NCBI GenBank assembly: GCA_026225945.1
Contig: JAMJFZ010004061.1
Location: 21,315,001 to 21,379,000 of the forward strand
DNA length: 64,000 bases
Direction: 5' to 3'
Source of the DNA: Cricetomys ansorgei
Lineage: Eukaryota > Chordata > Mammalia > Rodentia > Nesomyidae
Below are positions 10,790 through 22,769 of this stretch, piece after piece. Position 1 is the stretch's first letter, and every line of letters begins with the position of its first letter. A program made the translations under genes and the position numbers. The notes below the pieces were generated by a model. The model searched no databases, had not been told where the DNA came from, and worked only from the letters and a program-made list of their open reading frames with translations.

Positions 10790-11580
10790 AGCAAATTTTA
10801 AATTATGTCTTGAATTCTGTGGTGTATGGTAGAAACTGGGTGATCTAGTACAACTTTGCCAAAACTGATTGTATGAAGTTAGGTATCTTTAACTGCTATA
10901 ACTTTCAAAGTAGAGGCTGATGCTTTTGCTTAAAGATGCCCAGACATAAGAACATAAGGGAACTTACTAAAGTTTTCTATTCTATGGGAATTGCATGGAG
11001 CTGCTACGTTGCTTCTCAGTCTTCGATCCACAGCAGACATTACTAGTCAGTACCAGTTCTCACCTATCAGACTTGCTTTCTCTTTGCAGAGGTGGCCCTG
11101 ACAGTTCCTGGGATGTGAACTGCACTCACGGTGAAAGTAATTTGCCATCTCCAACCTAGCCTAACAAGTGCAGTCACAGGTGGAAAACTCAAGAGTCTGA
11201 GATGGAAAGAACCTGGCCTGCGTTGTATAGTCAATCAGTGTATTTGATGAAAGCTAAATAAATGTAGAGTTCTTAGAAATGACCAGTGAAAACAAAGGCA
11301 CTGCATAGTCACCCACCTTCATGTTTTGAGGGGGGGATTTGCCCCCCTTTTTTATATAAAAGCAATAGTCTCTATGGAAATAAAAGTGAATGAAACAAAA
11401 CATCCTCTTAAAAGTTGTACTTAAAACCATTGTTAAGCCAAAGTATAGAGACATTTTCTATATGTGTGTATATAAATATCTTAGAGTCTGTTTTTTTATA
11501 TGGGGAAAATTCAGGCTTCCTTCTTCGAGTTTCTGGTTATAGTAAATCCTTAATAAAAACAATACTTCAGGCCATAGCCT
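10790..11580. other. intergenic, nothing recognised
   Basis: Unique-looking sequence with no supported gene, RNA or named repeat. Confidence 0.45.
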
Positions 11581-11584
11581 CAGA

Positions 11585-11792
11585 ATGAACCCACATTGTA
11601 GCTATGGTTTTGTGATCTGCTTTGTGGAAATAATCATTAGTTGTAATATCTACATTATATTAGACTCTTTTCAATTTTTTGCTACTCTGAATAAAAACAT
11701 CCAGGCCAAAATCTTCCATCATGAGCTTGTTTTCTTAAGAAATTTTCAAGTGGGAATCTAGGTCAAAGGGAAAGTCATTTCAAAACCCTGAG
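11585..11792. mobile_element. old L1 fragment
   Basis: Shows 'ttgctactctgaataaaaacatcc' and 'gggaatctaggtcaaaggg', which match old-L1 3'-region phrases ('...aataaacatcc', '...gggtcaaaggg'). Confidence 0.5.
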
Positions 11793-11794
11793 GG

Positions 11795-11877
11795 GCTAGA
11801 TGTGTAACTCAGTGGGAGACTACATTCTCAGTATGTTCAAGTCCATAAGTTCAATTCCCAACACACACACATACACA

Positions 11878-11913
<36 letters not shown>
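11795..11913 (+). mobile_element. ID-type SINE with (CA)n tail
   Basis: Degraded tRNA-derived head 'ggggctagatgtgtaactcag' then 'agttcaattcccaac', followed directly by a (CA)n tract at 11860-11913. Confidence 0.65.
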
Positions 11914-11915
<2 letters not shown>

Positions 11916-11993
11916 AGGGGGGATTACAAATTGCTCTTCAACAAACTCAAAGCAAGGGACTAGTGCTGCATGAAAGCCAAAATATTTTATTTT

Positions 11994-12203
11994 ATTTTAT
12001 TTTTAATTACATGTATATGTATCTGTCTGTGTGGGGGGGTGTGCACATGAATGCAGGTGTCCTCAAAGGTCAGAAGAGGGCGTCAGATCACCTGGAGCTG
12101 GAGTTCCAGGGGGTTGTGAGCTGCCCGACATGGATTCTAGGAACAAAACTTGGGTCCTTTGCAAGAAGAGTACACACTCAGCCAGTGAGTCATCACTCCG
12201 GTT
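11994..12203 (-). mobile_element. B2/B3 SINE
   Basis: Reversed copy: ggtcagaagagggcgtcaga, ctggagttccagggggttg, acttgggtcctttgcaag, ending cagtgagtcatcactccgg. Confidence 0.8.
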
Positions 12204-12334
12204 CCCAAAGGTGTGTTTTCAGTAGTTTCTCTAGCACAGGCCATCACCACTTCTGTTCTCTTATCCCATTTGTATGCTATCTGTAACAGCATGGAGTTCT
12301 CAAAGCAGGAATGCATTTTTCATAATCCCTGTGT

Positions 12335-12490
12335 ATTGGCCGTATGATAACAATAACGAATTAATCTCTGTTGAGAACTTGCTAAGTGGCGACACCACGC
12401 ATTGGCTTACGGGACCCACAACTGTCCCGTATGGGAAGCTCAGAGAGGTTGCTGGACTTCCTAATAGAGCCACATAGGGCTGGAACACAG
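12335..12490 (-). mobile_element. MIR fragment, probable
   Basis: Resembles a reversed MIR (gaaactgaggctcagagagg-type core, here 'gggaagctcagagaggttgc', then 'cacatagggctggaac'). Confidence 0.5.
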
Positions 12491-12494
12491 GTGA

Positions 12495-13395
12495 CGCTGT
12501 GACAAGAGCTCACTGCTTACTAATTCCTTCAGCATGCTGCCTTATACAGTCAGTACAAATAAATATCCGTCTGGAGGTTCACTCACTGATTATTTTCCTC
12601 TGATAGAGCAGATACAGGCAGCTTGGGAAGAGGTGTCCATAAACGTGGATGCAATCTGAGTTCTTCCAGTCAGTCCCTGACTGTAATAGTCTTCAAAGAA
12701 TTTTAGCAATGTTAAGGGGGGTCTGAGGGTCTGACCCGAGGTAGCAATTTTATGGAGGATTTTTGAAGACTGGGAACTCTCAAAGGGAAGCTTGAATTAT
12801 CCCTTGTAAAAATACAGCCATCTAAGATTGTCATTGGCATTTCCCTTTTATAGAGTTTGGTGCTAAGAATAGCTCCAGACTCCTCTACCAACTTTCCAGC
12901 TTTTTAAAAGAACAGTACTTATGAGAATGTCTGGAGGCGAGTGGGGTTATTCTAGTCTGTGTCCTGTGAGTTGCCTGAAGGAAGCTGTGAAGGACTCAGG
13001 CCTGGTTCCCCCACCCGCACCCCCACCCCATCACAGATTCCTAAGGGAAGCAGGTAGAGGATGTGAGGTGGAGGGGAGAGCTGTGAGGTTGGCTGTGCTC
13101 AGAACCAAGTCAGATCCTCTGCTTCAGGTTCCCGGCCACTCTCTCCACCCTGCCCCCTCCTCCAGCCACCCAGTCCCACACTCTGTTTCTAACAGGGCTC
13201 ATAGATGGCCAAACTTTAAGAGATCAAAAGGTCTTGGCAATGTTTTATGATTCTCCTAATGTATTCCTAGCCCTCGCATATCTAACTTCCATGTTTCTCC
13301 TACAATGTGTCTGCCTTCACTTCTTCCTATCATGACACCAGTAGATAATATTACCACTTTCCAATGATCTTGTCTTTTTATGTTTATTGAACTTT
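12495..13395. other. intergenic; one C-rich tract, otherwise nothing
   Basis: A C-rich tract at about 13008-13030 is the only notable structure. The 109-codon frame at 12921-13250 shows no recognisable domain. Confidence 0.45.
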
Positions 13396-13400
13396 TTCCT

Positions 13401-13447
13401 ATTTATTATTATTACTATTATTATTATTATTACTATTTTTATTATTT
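13401..13447. repeat. (ATT)n microsatellite
   Basis: TATTATTAT-type run with a few interruptions, next to the T-rich end of a reversed B1. Confidence 0.9.
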
Positions 13448-13450
13448 GAT

Positions 13451-13594
13451 TTTTTTGAGACAGGGTTTCTCTGTTGTAACTCTGGCTGTCCTGGAACTCA
13501 CTCTGAAGACCAGGCTGGCCTGGAACTCACAGAGATTCACCTGCCTCTGCCTCCCGAGTGCTGGGATTAAAGGCGTGTCCCACTACCTCCCCGG
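13451..13594 (-). mobile_element. B1 SINE, 'gttgtaa' variant
   Basis: Reversed B1: gagacagggtttctctgttg, ggctgtcctggaactcactc, caggctggcctggaactcac, ctgggattaaaggcgtg. It carries 'ctctgttgtaa' where the mouse-type B1 reads 'ctctgtgtag'. Confidence 0.95.
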
Positions 13595-13639
13595 ATAATT
13601 TTTTATGTTAGCATACAAGTAATATGCCATTTTCATCAT

Positions 13640-13862
13640 GGCATTTTTTTTTATGTCACTATACTTTATTCCCATTTGTTCCCTTCTCCCATTGTCATCC
13701 CCCTGAGACCACCCCTCTGACTGTTTTCCTTCCTCCCCCTGCTCCCCAACTTCTGTTTTCTTGTCATATGTATTCTAGAGGTACTTCTGTTTCCTACCTG
13801 TTTCTTTCTCCTATCTCCTCGCTCATGATCTCTTCCAGTTTCATAACCTACCACATACACAA

Positions 13863-13920
<58 letters not shown>

Positions 13921-14600
13921 ATATATTTGCCTTCTGAGTCTGGCTTATTTCATTTAACATATTTCAAGCTCCATCCATTTTCCAACTAATGTCATGAGTT
14001 CCTTTTTCTGTACTGCATATAATTCCATCACGTCTGGGTACCATATTTTCTTATCCAGTGATAAGTCTGTCTGTTGATGGACTCTAGGCTGGTTTCCAGG
14101 ATAATTTTTTTGAGGTATAATTTTCATATTTAACATGTACACATTTTAAATGTACATATAACCTTTTAAAAAACATACAGACAACTTGATAAGTTTTGAC
14201 AATGTTTGTCTGTAATAATGAAGATTTTAAAACATTTCCATGAAAATTCCTACCCTCTCCAACCAGCCACTTCCCTCATCACAGCTCCAGGGAATTTTGC
14301 TCTTTCTCTGTCGGTACCACTTGGTTTGCCTTTTCTAAAGCTCACAGTAGATGGTGCTTTGCTTCTAGCCTCCTTTCACTCTGTGTGAAGGAAGACATCA
14401 CCAATGATCAAAATGTGGATAGCCGATTCTTACTACTGAGTACTGTGCTATGACGTGGTGACTACCATCTGTCCAGCCACTGAGTTACAGCCAGTTTCAT
14501 TTTATCCCTGCAAATATAGTTATTACGCACATTTAGTCATAAATTTTTGGAGAGTCATAAGCAGTCATATCCATGGGCAGAAAATACCCAAAAGCCTAGG
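13640..14600. mobile_element. old L1 fragments interrupted by (AG)n
   Basis: A C/T-rich part (13650-13860), an (AG)n run (13867-13917) and then 'ctgagtctggcttatttcat', 'aagctccatcc', 'ttatccagtgataagtctg' and 'tgttgatggactctaggctgg' are characteristic of ancient L1. The following AT-rich part to about 14600 looks like further L1 sequence. Strand not assigned. Confidence 0.6.
13867..13917. repeat. (AG)n microsatellite
   Basis: About 25 uninterrupted AG dinucleotides inside the L1-like block. Confidence 0.98.
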
Positions 14601-14777
14601 AATTGAATTGCTGGTTATGGGCTAAGCGATAAGAAACTGCCAGACTACTTTCCAATGTGTACCATTCCAAGTGCTTCTCATGGCTGTCCAGTGGCGTTTC
14701 CCTGACAACTATTCATGCTGAAAACCTTTTCCTGCAGTGTTCAAATCTTTTGACTGGTTTTTGTTTGTTTGTTTTTG

Positions 14778-14918
14778 TAGAGAGAGGGTTTCTCTGTTGT
14801 AAATCTGGCTGTCCTGGAACTCACTCTGTAGACCATGCTGGCCTCGAATTCACAGAGATCCACCTGCCTCTGCCTCCCAAGTGCTGGGATTAAAGGCGTG
14901 CACCACCACCACCTGGCT
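14778..14918 (-). mobile_element. B1 SINE, 'gttgtaa' variant
   Basis: Reversed B1: gggtttctctgttgtaaatc, ggctgtcctggaactcactc, tgctgggattaaaggcgtgc, with a T/TTTG tail upstream. Same diagnostic variant as the copy at 13451. Confidence 0.95.
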
Positions 14919-15225
14919 TTTTAAGATTTTTGTTTTGTTTTTGTTTTGTTTTGACTGTTTTTTGAGCTGCCTTCTTTTCACCCAGTTCTAATTGCCCCTT
15001 ATCTGCTTTTCCATTGCAAACAATTTACTGGACTGTGGCTCACCTTCACAGTGTTCAGTAACACCTTTCAAAGTAAAGAAATTCTTTTATTTTGATTAAA
15101 TATAGCATCCATTTTCCTGCTTAAAGTTTACATTTTTTTTGTATCTGTGAACAAAGGCTTTGCTTACCTTGGGTTGTAAATATTTTCTCTTGTGATTTCT
15201 CAGCAACCAAAAATTACTTTTTTCA

Positions 15226-15298
15226 GTGCTGTGAATCCCACCTAAGGCCTCATGCATGCAAGGCAAGTACTCGACCACTGAGCTGTGTCCTCAGCTCT
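15226..15298 (-). mobile_element. ID SINE head
   Basis: Reversed tRNA-like head: aaggcctcatgcatgcaagg, gtactcgaccactgagct, gtcctcagctc. Confidence 0.65.
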
Positions 15299-15309
15299 CT
15301 CCTAAGGTT

Positions 15310-16550
15310 GGTGTTACCGCATCTGTGTTATCTAGTTTGAGTTGTTTTTCCTACAATGTGAGATCCTGGTCAAATCCTTTGTCCGGCACTCAGTTGTCTT
15401 CAGCACTGTTTTCTGGAGGCCATTCTTTCCCTCCTGACCTCCCTTGGCATTTCTGTCCCACATCAACTCATACGAATTTACTTCCCCTTCTGCTCTTCAC
15501 TAAATCTGTGGCCTTGGATTGAGGACTTGCTATCTCCGAGACTCCATCTCTTTATCTGCCGGAAGGGACAACAACACCTTGTTCTAAGATGCATTCACTC
15601 TTCTTTGAAGGATGGCTGTAGTCAAAGCTGTGCCTCTGCACATGGCATGGCCGGCCCTCCAGAACTGGACTTTACTCTTTCTGATCGGAATACTAGCATC
15701 AGTGATGTTTACAAAGTACTTTCCCATTTACAAATCACTTCCAATTCTGTTATTTGGTACGATCTTAGTTCATTCTTCCACCAAAAGCTGTGAGATCTCC
15801 AAGATCAAGCATCCAAAGTGGTCAAAGATGTGAGTGGAGCTGCACATTCCTGAAGGTGGAGACTCTGCTTTGCTCTTCTTTGCATTCCCTGTCAGTTACC
15901 CAGGCCATCTGGGCTGTGCATTAAGTGCTCAGTGGTAGTATGACTTCATTTACTAGACTAAGAGTTAATTCCTTTAAACATTAGTCACATTTCTACTCTT
16001 TCCTTTTCTTCCACAGAAATCTCATCAGTCCTAAATGAGTTGTAGTAATTTGCACACAATGACACTCCCCGCCTGACACCCTCGGAGCCGTTGTGTCTCA
16101 AAGCATTAGTGACATCAGCAGGTCTGAACCAAAGATCCTTTGGTTTTATAAAGCAGAAACTCACTCTAAATTATGGGGGGGGCAGTGTATATTGAAAAGC
16201 TATGGGTAAGAGATTTCTCACAATGAAGGGTGGTGGCGTAGCTGAGGCTGGTAGAGTGCATAATCAGAACCAGGGTGCCCATGGAGGGCTTCATATGCTA
16301 ATGGCATTTGGAATGAAGTCTGGCTGCTTTTGGATAGGCAGGTAGCATGAAAAGTCTTCCCCAGTGGATGGAGACATGGTACTTATGGGAGGGCCTAGCT
16401 CGCCTGCCCAGCTGTATTGCGTGTGTGAATCTGATCTTAGAGAACGAAACAGTGACAAGGTCTGTCTGCATCACTGTCCTCGCCGTCAGCACCACCACCT
16501 CCCCTGCAGTCTCCTGGAACACTTGGGATGTGCCATGTGCCATGATAAAT
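15310..16550. other. intergenic, nothing recognised
   Basis: Several short frames (for example 15527-15793 and 16298-16603, both strands) have no domain or exon signals. A short G-run lies near 16176. Confidence 0.45.
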
Positions 16551-16559
16551 TCTTTCCAT

Positions 16560-16700
16560 ATTATTTTCTAATCCTGAAAACTCCTTTGAAACTTTACAAT
16601 TGAGGAATCCAAGGCCCGGAGAGGTGTGAATTTTGTATTTTGACCACAGTGATTACTCAGAAGGCACAAGAGAGAGACATGAATCTAGCCCAGGTCTGCC
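16560..16700 (-). mobile_element. MIR fragment, probable
   Basis: 'ttgaggaatccaaggcccggagaggtg' fits the reversed MIR core (gatgaggaaactgaggcccagagagg). Confidence 0.5.
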
Positions 16701-16704
16701 TGGT

Positions 16705-18140
16705 ACTAATTTTCCTTAATGTAAAATCTCTTTGAAACACACTGCTAACTCTGTTTGCTAATTGAAAAGACACCCACGTGCCCAGGGTTGAAAATCCCCC
16801 TTCCTCCCAGATGCTTGCATTAGACTATAAATGCCATCCTGAAATGAAGATCGTTAATGATGACTTCATCCATCGGGAAGGCTTCTGGCTCTCTGAAGAA
16901 CACAGAAAATCATTTTTCCCCCTTAACAAGCTCTGCTCTAAATGGGATCTTTAACCTTGAACCTTCCAAGAACGCTGACATTGGGAGGATGTCCTTCCTC
17001 AGCCTCGGTCCATGTCATTGTTCATCTTTGGGAAAACTGTTCTTGTTTTGTTTTCCTTGGTTTTGCTTCTGACTTAGAGATCTTTGGTTATGGAGAATGC
17101 AGAGGAAGGGCCGTGTACTTGATACTGATCAGTACACTTCAGGACTGAGAAGGTAATGAGGGGCTGAAGTGATTGCTGGGGCCCCTCCATGGACCAGATG
17201 CACCTTCAAGATGATCACAGCACCAGCTTTTCTCTCTGTGTGCGTCCTGCTAGGCCTACTTAAAAGCCCGTCTCCACTAAGGGGAAAGCACTGCCTCACC
17301 TCCTACATTTGCTCTCTCTTTTGAGTTGGGATTTTTCTCTTGATGCATCACAGAAAACCCTCTGGTTTCTAGTCTCTGAATCATGGTCTCTATACAACAC
17401 TGAAATTACTCAGCCTGTAAAGGATGTGGAGCTATAAAAAGTGGCCCCGGACCCCAGGAAGTGGCATGACTCATTTAAATGCCGTGCATCAGGCAGCACC
17501 CACTGTTCCATTAGATGACAACTTGACCCCCTCTTCCGCTGCTCCCAGTATCTGCTGCCACTTCTGCCTTGTCAGACTGCCCAGCTCATAGGCTCATAAA
17601 TATAGGTCAGAATTAGATGCTAATAGAAATTGCAACCATTTGAATCCTTGCTTGATAGCTCCATCCTTTTTTTTTTTTTTTTCAGCAAACATGCATTTCA
17701 TAATTGTAATCTTGGGGCCACTATGGGAAAAGCATTGTGCCAGATGCCAAGACCACAGTGATAACGAAGTCATATGGTCATGGTCGCCTCAGTCAGAGTT
17801 GGTAGTCAAGGTCAGTGGAGTGGTACGGGCTTTACAGCAATTCAGATAAATTACTCGAGCTACCTTCCTAGCTCTGCTGCGCGTTGTGATAAAGAACAGT
17901 AGAAACTTAATTGGTTTAGTGGAGGTGACGGTTAGATCCTCAGGTCCGTTCTCTTTACAGTCTGCAGAGTGCCATGAAATCTAGCATATGAGAGAGCAAA
18001 TACCCTTACTAGTATTGTGGTACCCCTGGCCAAGCACCGTCATTTTTTGAAGAAGCATGGGTAAACCAGGTGTCCTCTTTATTCCCTTTTGGATTCCTCA
18101 TCATTCTCAGAATGAAAACTGATACAGAAAGCCTCTCATT
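16705..18140. other. intergenic, mostly unrecognised
   Basis: Contains a CTATAAAAAG at about 17432, an AP-1-like TGACTCA at about 17468 and an oligo-T run at 17667-17683, but no gene that I can support. Confidence 0.4.
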
Positions 18141-18145
18141 GATGA

Positions 18146-18262
18146 ACTGCAGATGATATATGCCTTTAATCCCAACACTCGGCAGGCAGAGGCAGGAGGA
18201 TTTCTGTGAGTTGCAGGCCAGCCAGAACTACACAGTGAGACCCTGTCTTTAAAAAAAAAAAG
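18146..18262 (+). mobile_element. B1 SINE
   Basis: Forward B1: atgcctttaatcccaacact, gcagaggcaggaggatttct, acacagtgagaccctgtct, then a poly-A tail. Confidence 0.9.
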
Positions 18263-18299
18263 ACGAGAAAAAATAGCCTTCTGATTGAGTTTCTGTCTC

Positions 18300-18855
18300 T
18301 TATTGGCTTTTCTCTTGCTCATACCACATCTTCCAGTCTCCCCAGATTCCTAATTGAACTTACTAAGCTACCTTACCACCATTGAGCGCTCAGCTCCTTA
18401 CCACTCCCCCTGCAGTTCTGAGTTATTCCCCCAAGTAAAACTGCACCCCTCCCCCGCCTCCCAGGAAAACTGCTTAGCTCTTGGTCTCCTGCAATCACTG
18501 TTCGTCTGTCTCCAACTTCTGGGCAGAGCCTCCTCCTCTCCTTGGGAAGATCAACTTGACTCTGGGCTCTGTACCCGTGCGGTGCTGAGGACAAGCCAAG
18601 TTCCGGGAGTGGGCTCATGATCATAGTCTAGAACTTGCCATTCTATCGTGGTTGGTCCATCAACAGCAAATTACTCAAGAAAGACCACTGTGAGTCAGCA
18701 GCCCTTCTTTCCTGGTGGGGTAGCTTGCATCGTCTTGGGATGGTCCTCGGTGCTTCTGACACTGTAATATCTTTGGTTATACAGCTTGTCTTTCACAGAC
18801 TGTAAAGTCCTTCAAAACTGAGATTGTTCTTTGATTTTAAAATACGAATTTGTGT
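18300..18855. other. intergenic, nothing recognised
   Basis: Short overlapping frames at 18354-18624 on both strands, with no domain. Confidence 0.45.
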
Positions 18856-18859
18856 GTAT

Positions 18860-19205
18860 TTGAAAGTATTATGTTCTTTTATTTTGTTGACAAAAATACA
18901 GAGATAATTTGGAAAACATTTTTAAACATGTACCCTTCCACTCCCCAGAGGAATTTTAAATTCCTTCACATGATGCAGAGAGGCATAATACTCACATTTA
19001 CTATAGACTATAACTGAATATACAATTCTATAATTTTTTTTGCTTAGCCATAGTGTCAAAATTATCCCATGTTACTAGATATTTTTCACATGGTTTCTAT
19101 CAGCTATTATTCTGTCACATGGATAAATGTCTCATAATCTTTCATCATCAAGACCCTGCTAGAAATGTCGGTAGTTCCTACTCTTTATTAGTATAAAAAT
19201 ACTGT
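18860..19205. mobile_element. old L1/L2-like AT-rich fragment
   Basis: Phrases such as 'tcttcatcatcaagacc', 'catggataaatgtctcata' and repeated 'tttaaacatgtacc' resemble degraded LINE 3' sequence. Assignment is weak. Confidence 0.3.
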
Positions 19206-19209
19206 GACA

Positions 19210-19900
19210 CTACAAAGAATTGTCTTTCCACTAAATGATGGTGGATCAATGAGATTTCCATTTGCCAAGTACATAAGTAATGTATTATTATACAAACTAT
19301 TAGCATCCATGTGTCCCTTACCACAAGATACAGTTTCTGTAGACAAGAGCTTGGGTGTGGCTGAACTAAGCCCTTTGCCTCAGGGTTTCCTGAGTTGTAC
19401 CAAGGTGCTGGCCTGGGCTTATAGGGTCAGCTTTCCAACTTCTATGTTTACTGAATTAAAAATTCTTGCTGGCTACCAAAAATCTTTGAGTTTAGCTGTT
19501 GGCTAGGGGCTGTCATCACCTCCTTGTTAGATGGTCCACCACCGTGGAGTGACCCACTAGAGTACCTGGCTTCTCCAGAGTCAATAAGGAAGAGAGAGTG
19601 TCTTAGCAATTCAGGTCATCAGCAACAGGATCACGTACACTAAGAGGCTTATCTTGATTGTCATCTGGATGGGATTTAGAATCACCCTGGAGACAAACTT
19701 CTAGGACTGTCAGAGAGGTTGAACTGAAGTGGGAAGACCTGTCCTGGATGAGCTCGGGTCCCAGCCTGAGCACAAAGGTGAACACATGAGCACTAACCTT
19801 TATCTCTCTGTACTTCCTGACTGAGGACCAGCTGCCTCATTCATGTTCTTACTGCAACAGCTCCTTTTATCAACACTCTGCTCTTCATGATGGAGCACAT
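19210..19900. other. intergenic, nothing recognised
   Basis: No supported gene or repeat. The 100-codon frame at 19204-19506 has no recognisable domain. Confidence 0.45.
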
Positions 19901-19904
19901 GCAC

Positions 19905-19907
19905 ACG

Positions 19908-19940
<33 letters not shown>

Positions 19941-19941
19941 C
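19905..19941. repeat. (CA)n with CGCG lead-in
   Basis: 'acgtgcgcgcacac' passes into an uninterrupted (CA)n. This alternating purine-pyrimidine run favours Z-DNA. Confidence 0.95.
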
Positions 19942-19944
19942 TCA

Positions 19945-21250
19945 CGTCCTGGCTGATGCCCCAGCTGTACTTGAGGGAGGGAACCACAGAAGAACACGAA
20001 CACCAGAATCATGAGGGTGGTCCAAGAGTTTGCATGCTTTATCATATTGCCAAACTTTATCACCCTTTAATATCCTAATTTTATGGCATCCCTATTCAAA
20101 AGGAATATTTAACAATCTCATTTATTAAGTAATCAGGTTCCCCAAACCTTGTTTAATATTTATATCCTTAGTAATTATTTGAAAAAATAATATACATGAA
20201 TGGAAAAATAGTATTTTACTTTATCTTTAAACAATCACACACATACTTACTAATAGACCTGTGTTCTCGTTGGGCCTGAACATCTCCTCACTTCTTATTT
20301 TCAGATTGAACACCACCATTTTCATTTCCTAGTTTTTAAAATCACAGAAATGACAAAAGAAAAGAACCACCCACTTTTGCAAAAACATGCTCTCATTGAC
20401 AGAAGGGCAGCAGGGTTTAACATGGAAACGGAATTATTTCAAATTAAAAGTTTGGTGCTCTCTAACAAGTGTCAGTCTATTTCCCTTAAATGGTAAAATG
20501 CTCACTGCATCCTTGTCATTTCCTGTGCCTCCCAGTGGTGACATGGCACACAGTTTGGGAACCATGACCATCTTTAAAAAAGAAGAATTTCACACTGAAA
20601 ATGAATTGAAAACAAAGTGAAAAAATAAGCATAAAATCAAAGCAGTAAGTTTTTATTTTTGAGAAAAACAGACCATTCTTTTCTGATTCTGGGATAGGAA
20701 GCAATTGCCTAAATAGATCTCAAAATATGTAAAAGATTAAAAATGATAAATTCTGCATTAAATATTAAGATATTTTCTTTTTTCTTCTCTCATCTAACAC
20801 ATCCCTCTACCGTCTCCTCCCCTCTCTACTCCTCTCACCTCCCCACCCGCTACCCTCTCCCTCCATCTACCCCCAGTCAGAAAAGTCCTGACATTTCTAT
20901 GTCAAAATGTTATACTTAAAAGAAATTGTTTATGAAACCCAATACCATGTACAATGAATATATACCAATAAAGAAAAATTTAGAAATAAATTTTCATTTA
21001 AAAGAAAATATGCTTCTCATAAAGTAAGAGAATGTATTTGGATACATGATTGAACACCTGTAGCCAGGCTGTTGAAGGAACTCAGCAAAGCGATAAAATA
21101 AAAGCACCCCACATAAAACTGGGGAATAGGTGGGACAGTCTGCCTCGAAGCCAATACTCACAGGGCAAACTTTTCAATCCCATTAGTCACCAGGGAAGTA
21201 AATATTGAAACCACAGTTTGATACCAACACCCACCACACGCTTACAAGTT
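19945..21250. other. AT-rich intergenic; possible degraded L1
   Basis: A pyrimidine-rich block at 20776-20876 followed by AT-rich sequence resembles L1 3'-end architecture but carries no ORF2 homology I can read. Confidence 0.35.
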
Positions 21251-21253
21251 TGT

Positions 21254-21386
21254 TTTCTTGAGACAGGGCTTCATAAATCCTCCAACTTGCTATGTAGCCA
21301 AGGATGACCTTGAACTCCAGATCCTCCTGTTTCTCCTCCCCCAAATAAATGCTGGAGTCTACAGGCCTGCAGTGCCATGTATGGCA
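21254..21386 (-). mobile_element. B1-like SINE, diverged
   Basis: Shows ttgagacagggcttcataaa, tatgtagccaaggatgacct, tgaactccagatcctcctg. Confidence 0.65.
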
Positions 21387-21884
21387 GTTTCTTAAATGGA
21401 CAGTATCAAGTGTTAATAAGCACAGGTAGACACCAGGACTCCTATAGAGCTGCTAGGTGTGGTAGGACCTAGTTTGCTACACTGTTCAGCAATGCCTTCT
21501 AAAGCTGGTCCTGTACTAAAACCCAGCGTTCCATGTCCCAGTCAAGCCACATCTAGGTCTACATCCCCCAAAACAGAAGAACGTTTTCACAGCACTGCTT
21601 TCAATGTCGCTAATCTGGAAACTACCTGAATGTATATAAACAGGTAAATAAGTAATAATGCAATCCAATATGGAATAAATAATCTAGATCTTTCAAAACA
21701 ATATAGCGAATGCTCACAAACCCAAAATTGAGCACTAGCGTAAACGAGAAATGAAAATTCTCGCCTTATATTGATAAGAAGTCTAAGGAGTAGATTGACT
21801 TGAGATGTGGCTAATGTCAGACAGAGTCTCTTCTGATGTGGCGGAAAGAACACTGCTAGCCACCAACTTAAAAACCTAACATTT

Positions 21885-22183
21885 GAGGTTGTAGCATGGC
21901 TCAGTGGGTGAGAAAAGAACACTTGTTCACAAGCGTGAGAACCTGTAGTCAAATCCCCAGAACCCACATAAAAAGCTGGGTGTGGTTGCATGAGCACCTG
22001 TAACCCCAGTGCTATATGAGTAGGAGTTGGGGCAGGGACAGGAGTGTAGCTGGGGCTTGCTGGCTGCCAGCCAAACTCTGGGTTCAGTAAGAACCCTGCT
22101 TCAAGGTGGAGAGAAAATACAGCAGGGCACTTTCTCCCCTAGCATTCATACCACCCACACATGTACATGAATGCCCACATCCT

Positions 22184-22186
<3 letters not shown>
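21885..22186 (+). mobile_element. B3/B4-type composite SINE
   Basis: Forward head 'gcatggctcagtgggtgag', then 'aatccccagaacccacat', a B1-like middle ('gctgggtgtggttgcatgag', 'acctgtaaccccagtgct') and the (CA)n tail at 22187-22229. Confidence 0.7.
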
Positions 22187-22218
<32 letters not shown>

Positions 22219-22229
22219 TACACACATAC
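22187..22229. repeat. (CA)n microsatellite
   Basis: Tail of the preceding SINE, expanded. The reverse frame reads Cys-Val repeats and is not coding. Confidence 0.95.
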
Positions 22230-22620
22230 CTTCAAGATAGCCAATATTCCAGGAGACAAGACGCTCACTGTTTTAGCTTGGGGTAACATTCCCATCACCA
22301 AGACTAGCACACTGAGAGTAGGATGCAACTCTACATCCAGACCTTGGTTCCTTACTATCTATGAGCAGAGGCCTTGGTTGGGGAGAAGAATCCACTGGAC
22401 CCAAATCATGGGAGAAGATGTGAATAACTGTAATGCCATTTAGGGCTGACTCCTTTCCTAGCTCTCATCCTCAATCAGCCAGCATGGGTGCAGCTCTCTC
22501 ACTGGGTATATACAGCCAACAGCTGAAAACCAGGGAACTAAAAATGGACCAACAATTGAGCTATTTCTCATCGGAGCCTTCTGAAATCAGGTGCTTCCTG
22601 CAACCTTAACTGCCATTTTT
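22230..22620. other. intergenic, nothing recognised
   Basis: No supported feature. Confidence 0.45.
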
Positions 22621-22633
22621 TGGAGGGGGGGGC

Positions 22634-22764
22634 ACTGAGACAGGGTTCCTCTGGGTAGCCCTGGCTGTCGTGGAATTCACTCTGTAGGTCAGGCTGGCCT
22701 CGAACTCAGAGATCTGCCTGCCTCTGCCTCCTGAGTGCTGGGACTAAAGGTGTGTGCTGCCACC
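22634..22764 (-). mobile_element. B1 SINE
   Basis: Reversed B1: gagacagggttcctctgggt, agccctggctgtcgtggaat, caggctggcctcgaactcag. This copy has 'gtagcc' as in mouse, unlike the copies at 13451 and 14778. Confidence 0.92.
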
Positions 22765-22769
22765 CTCCC

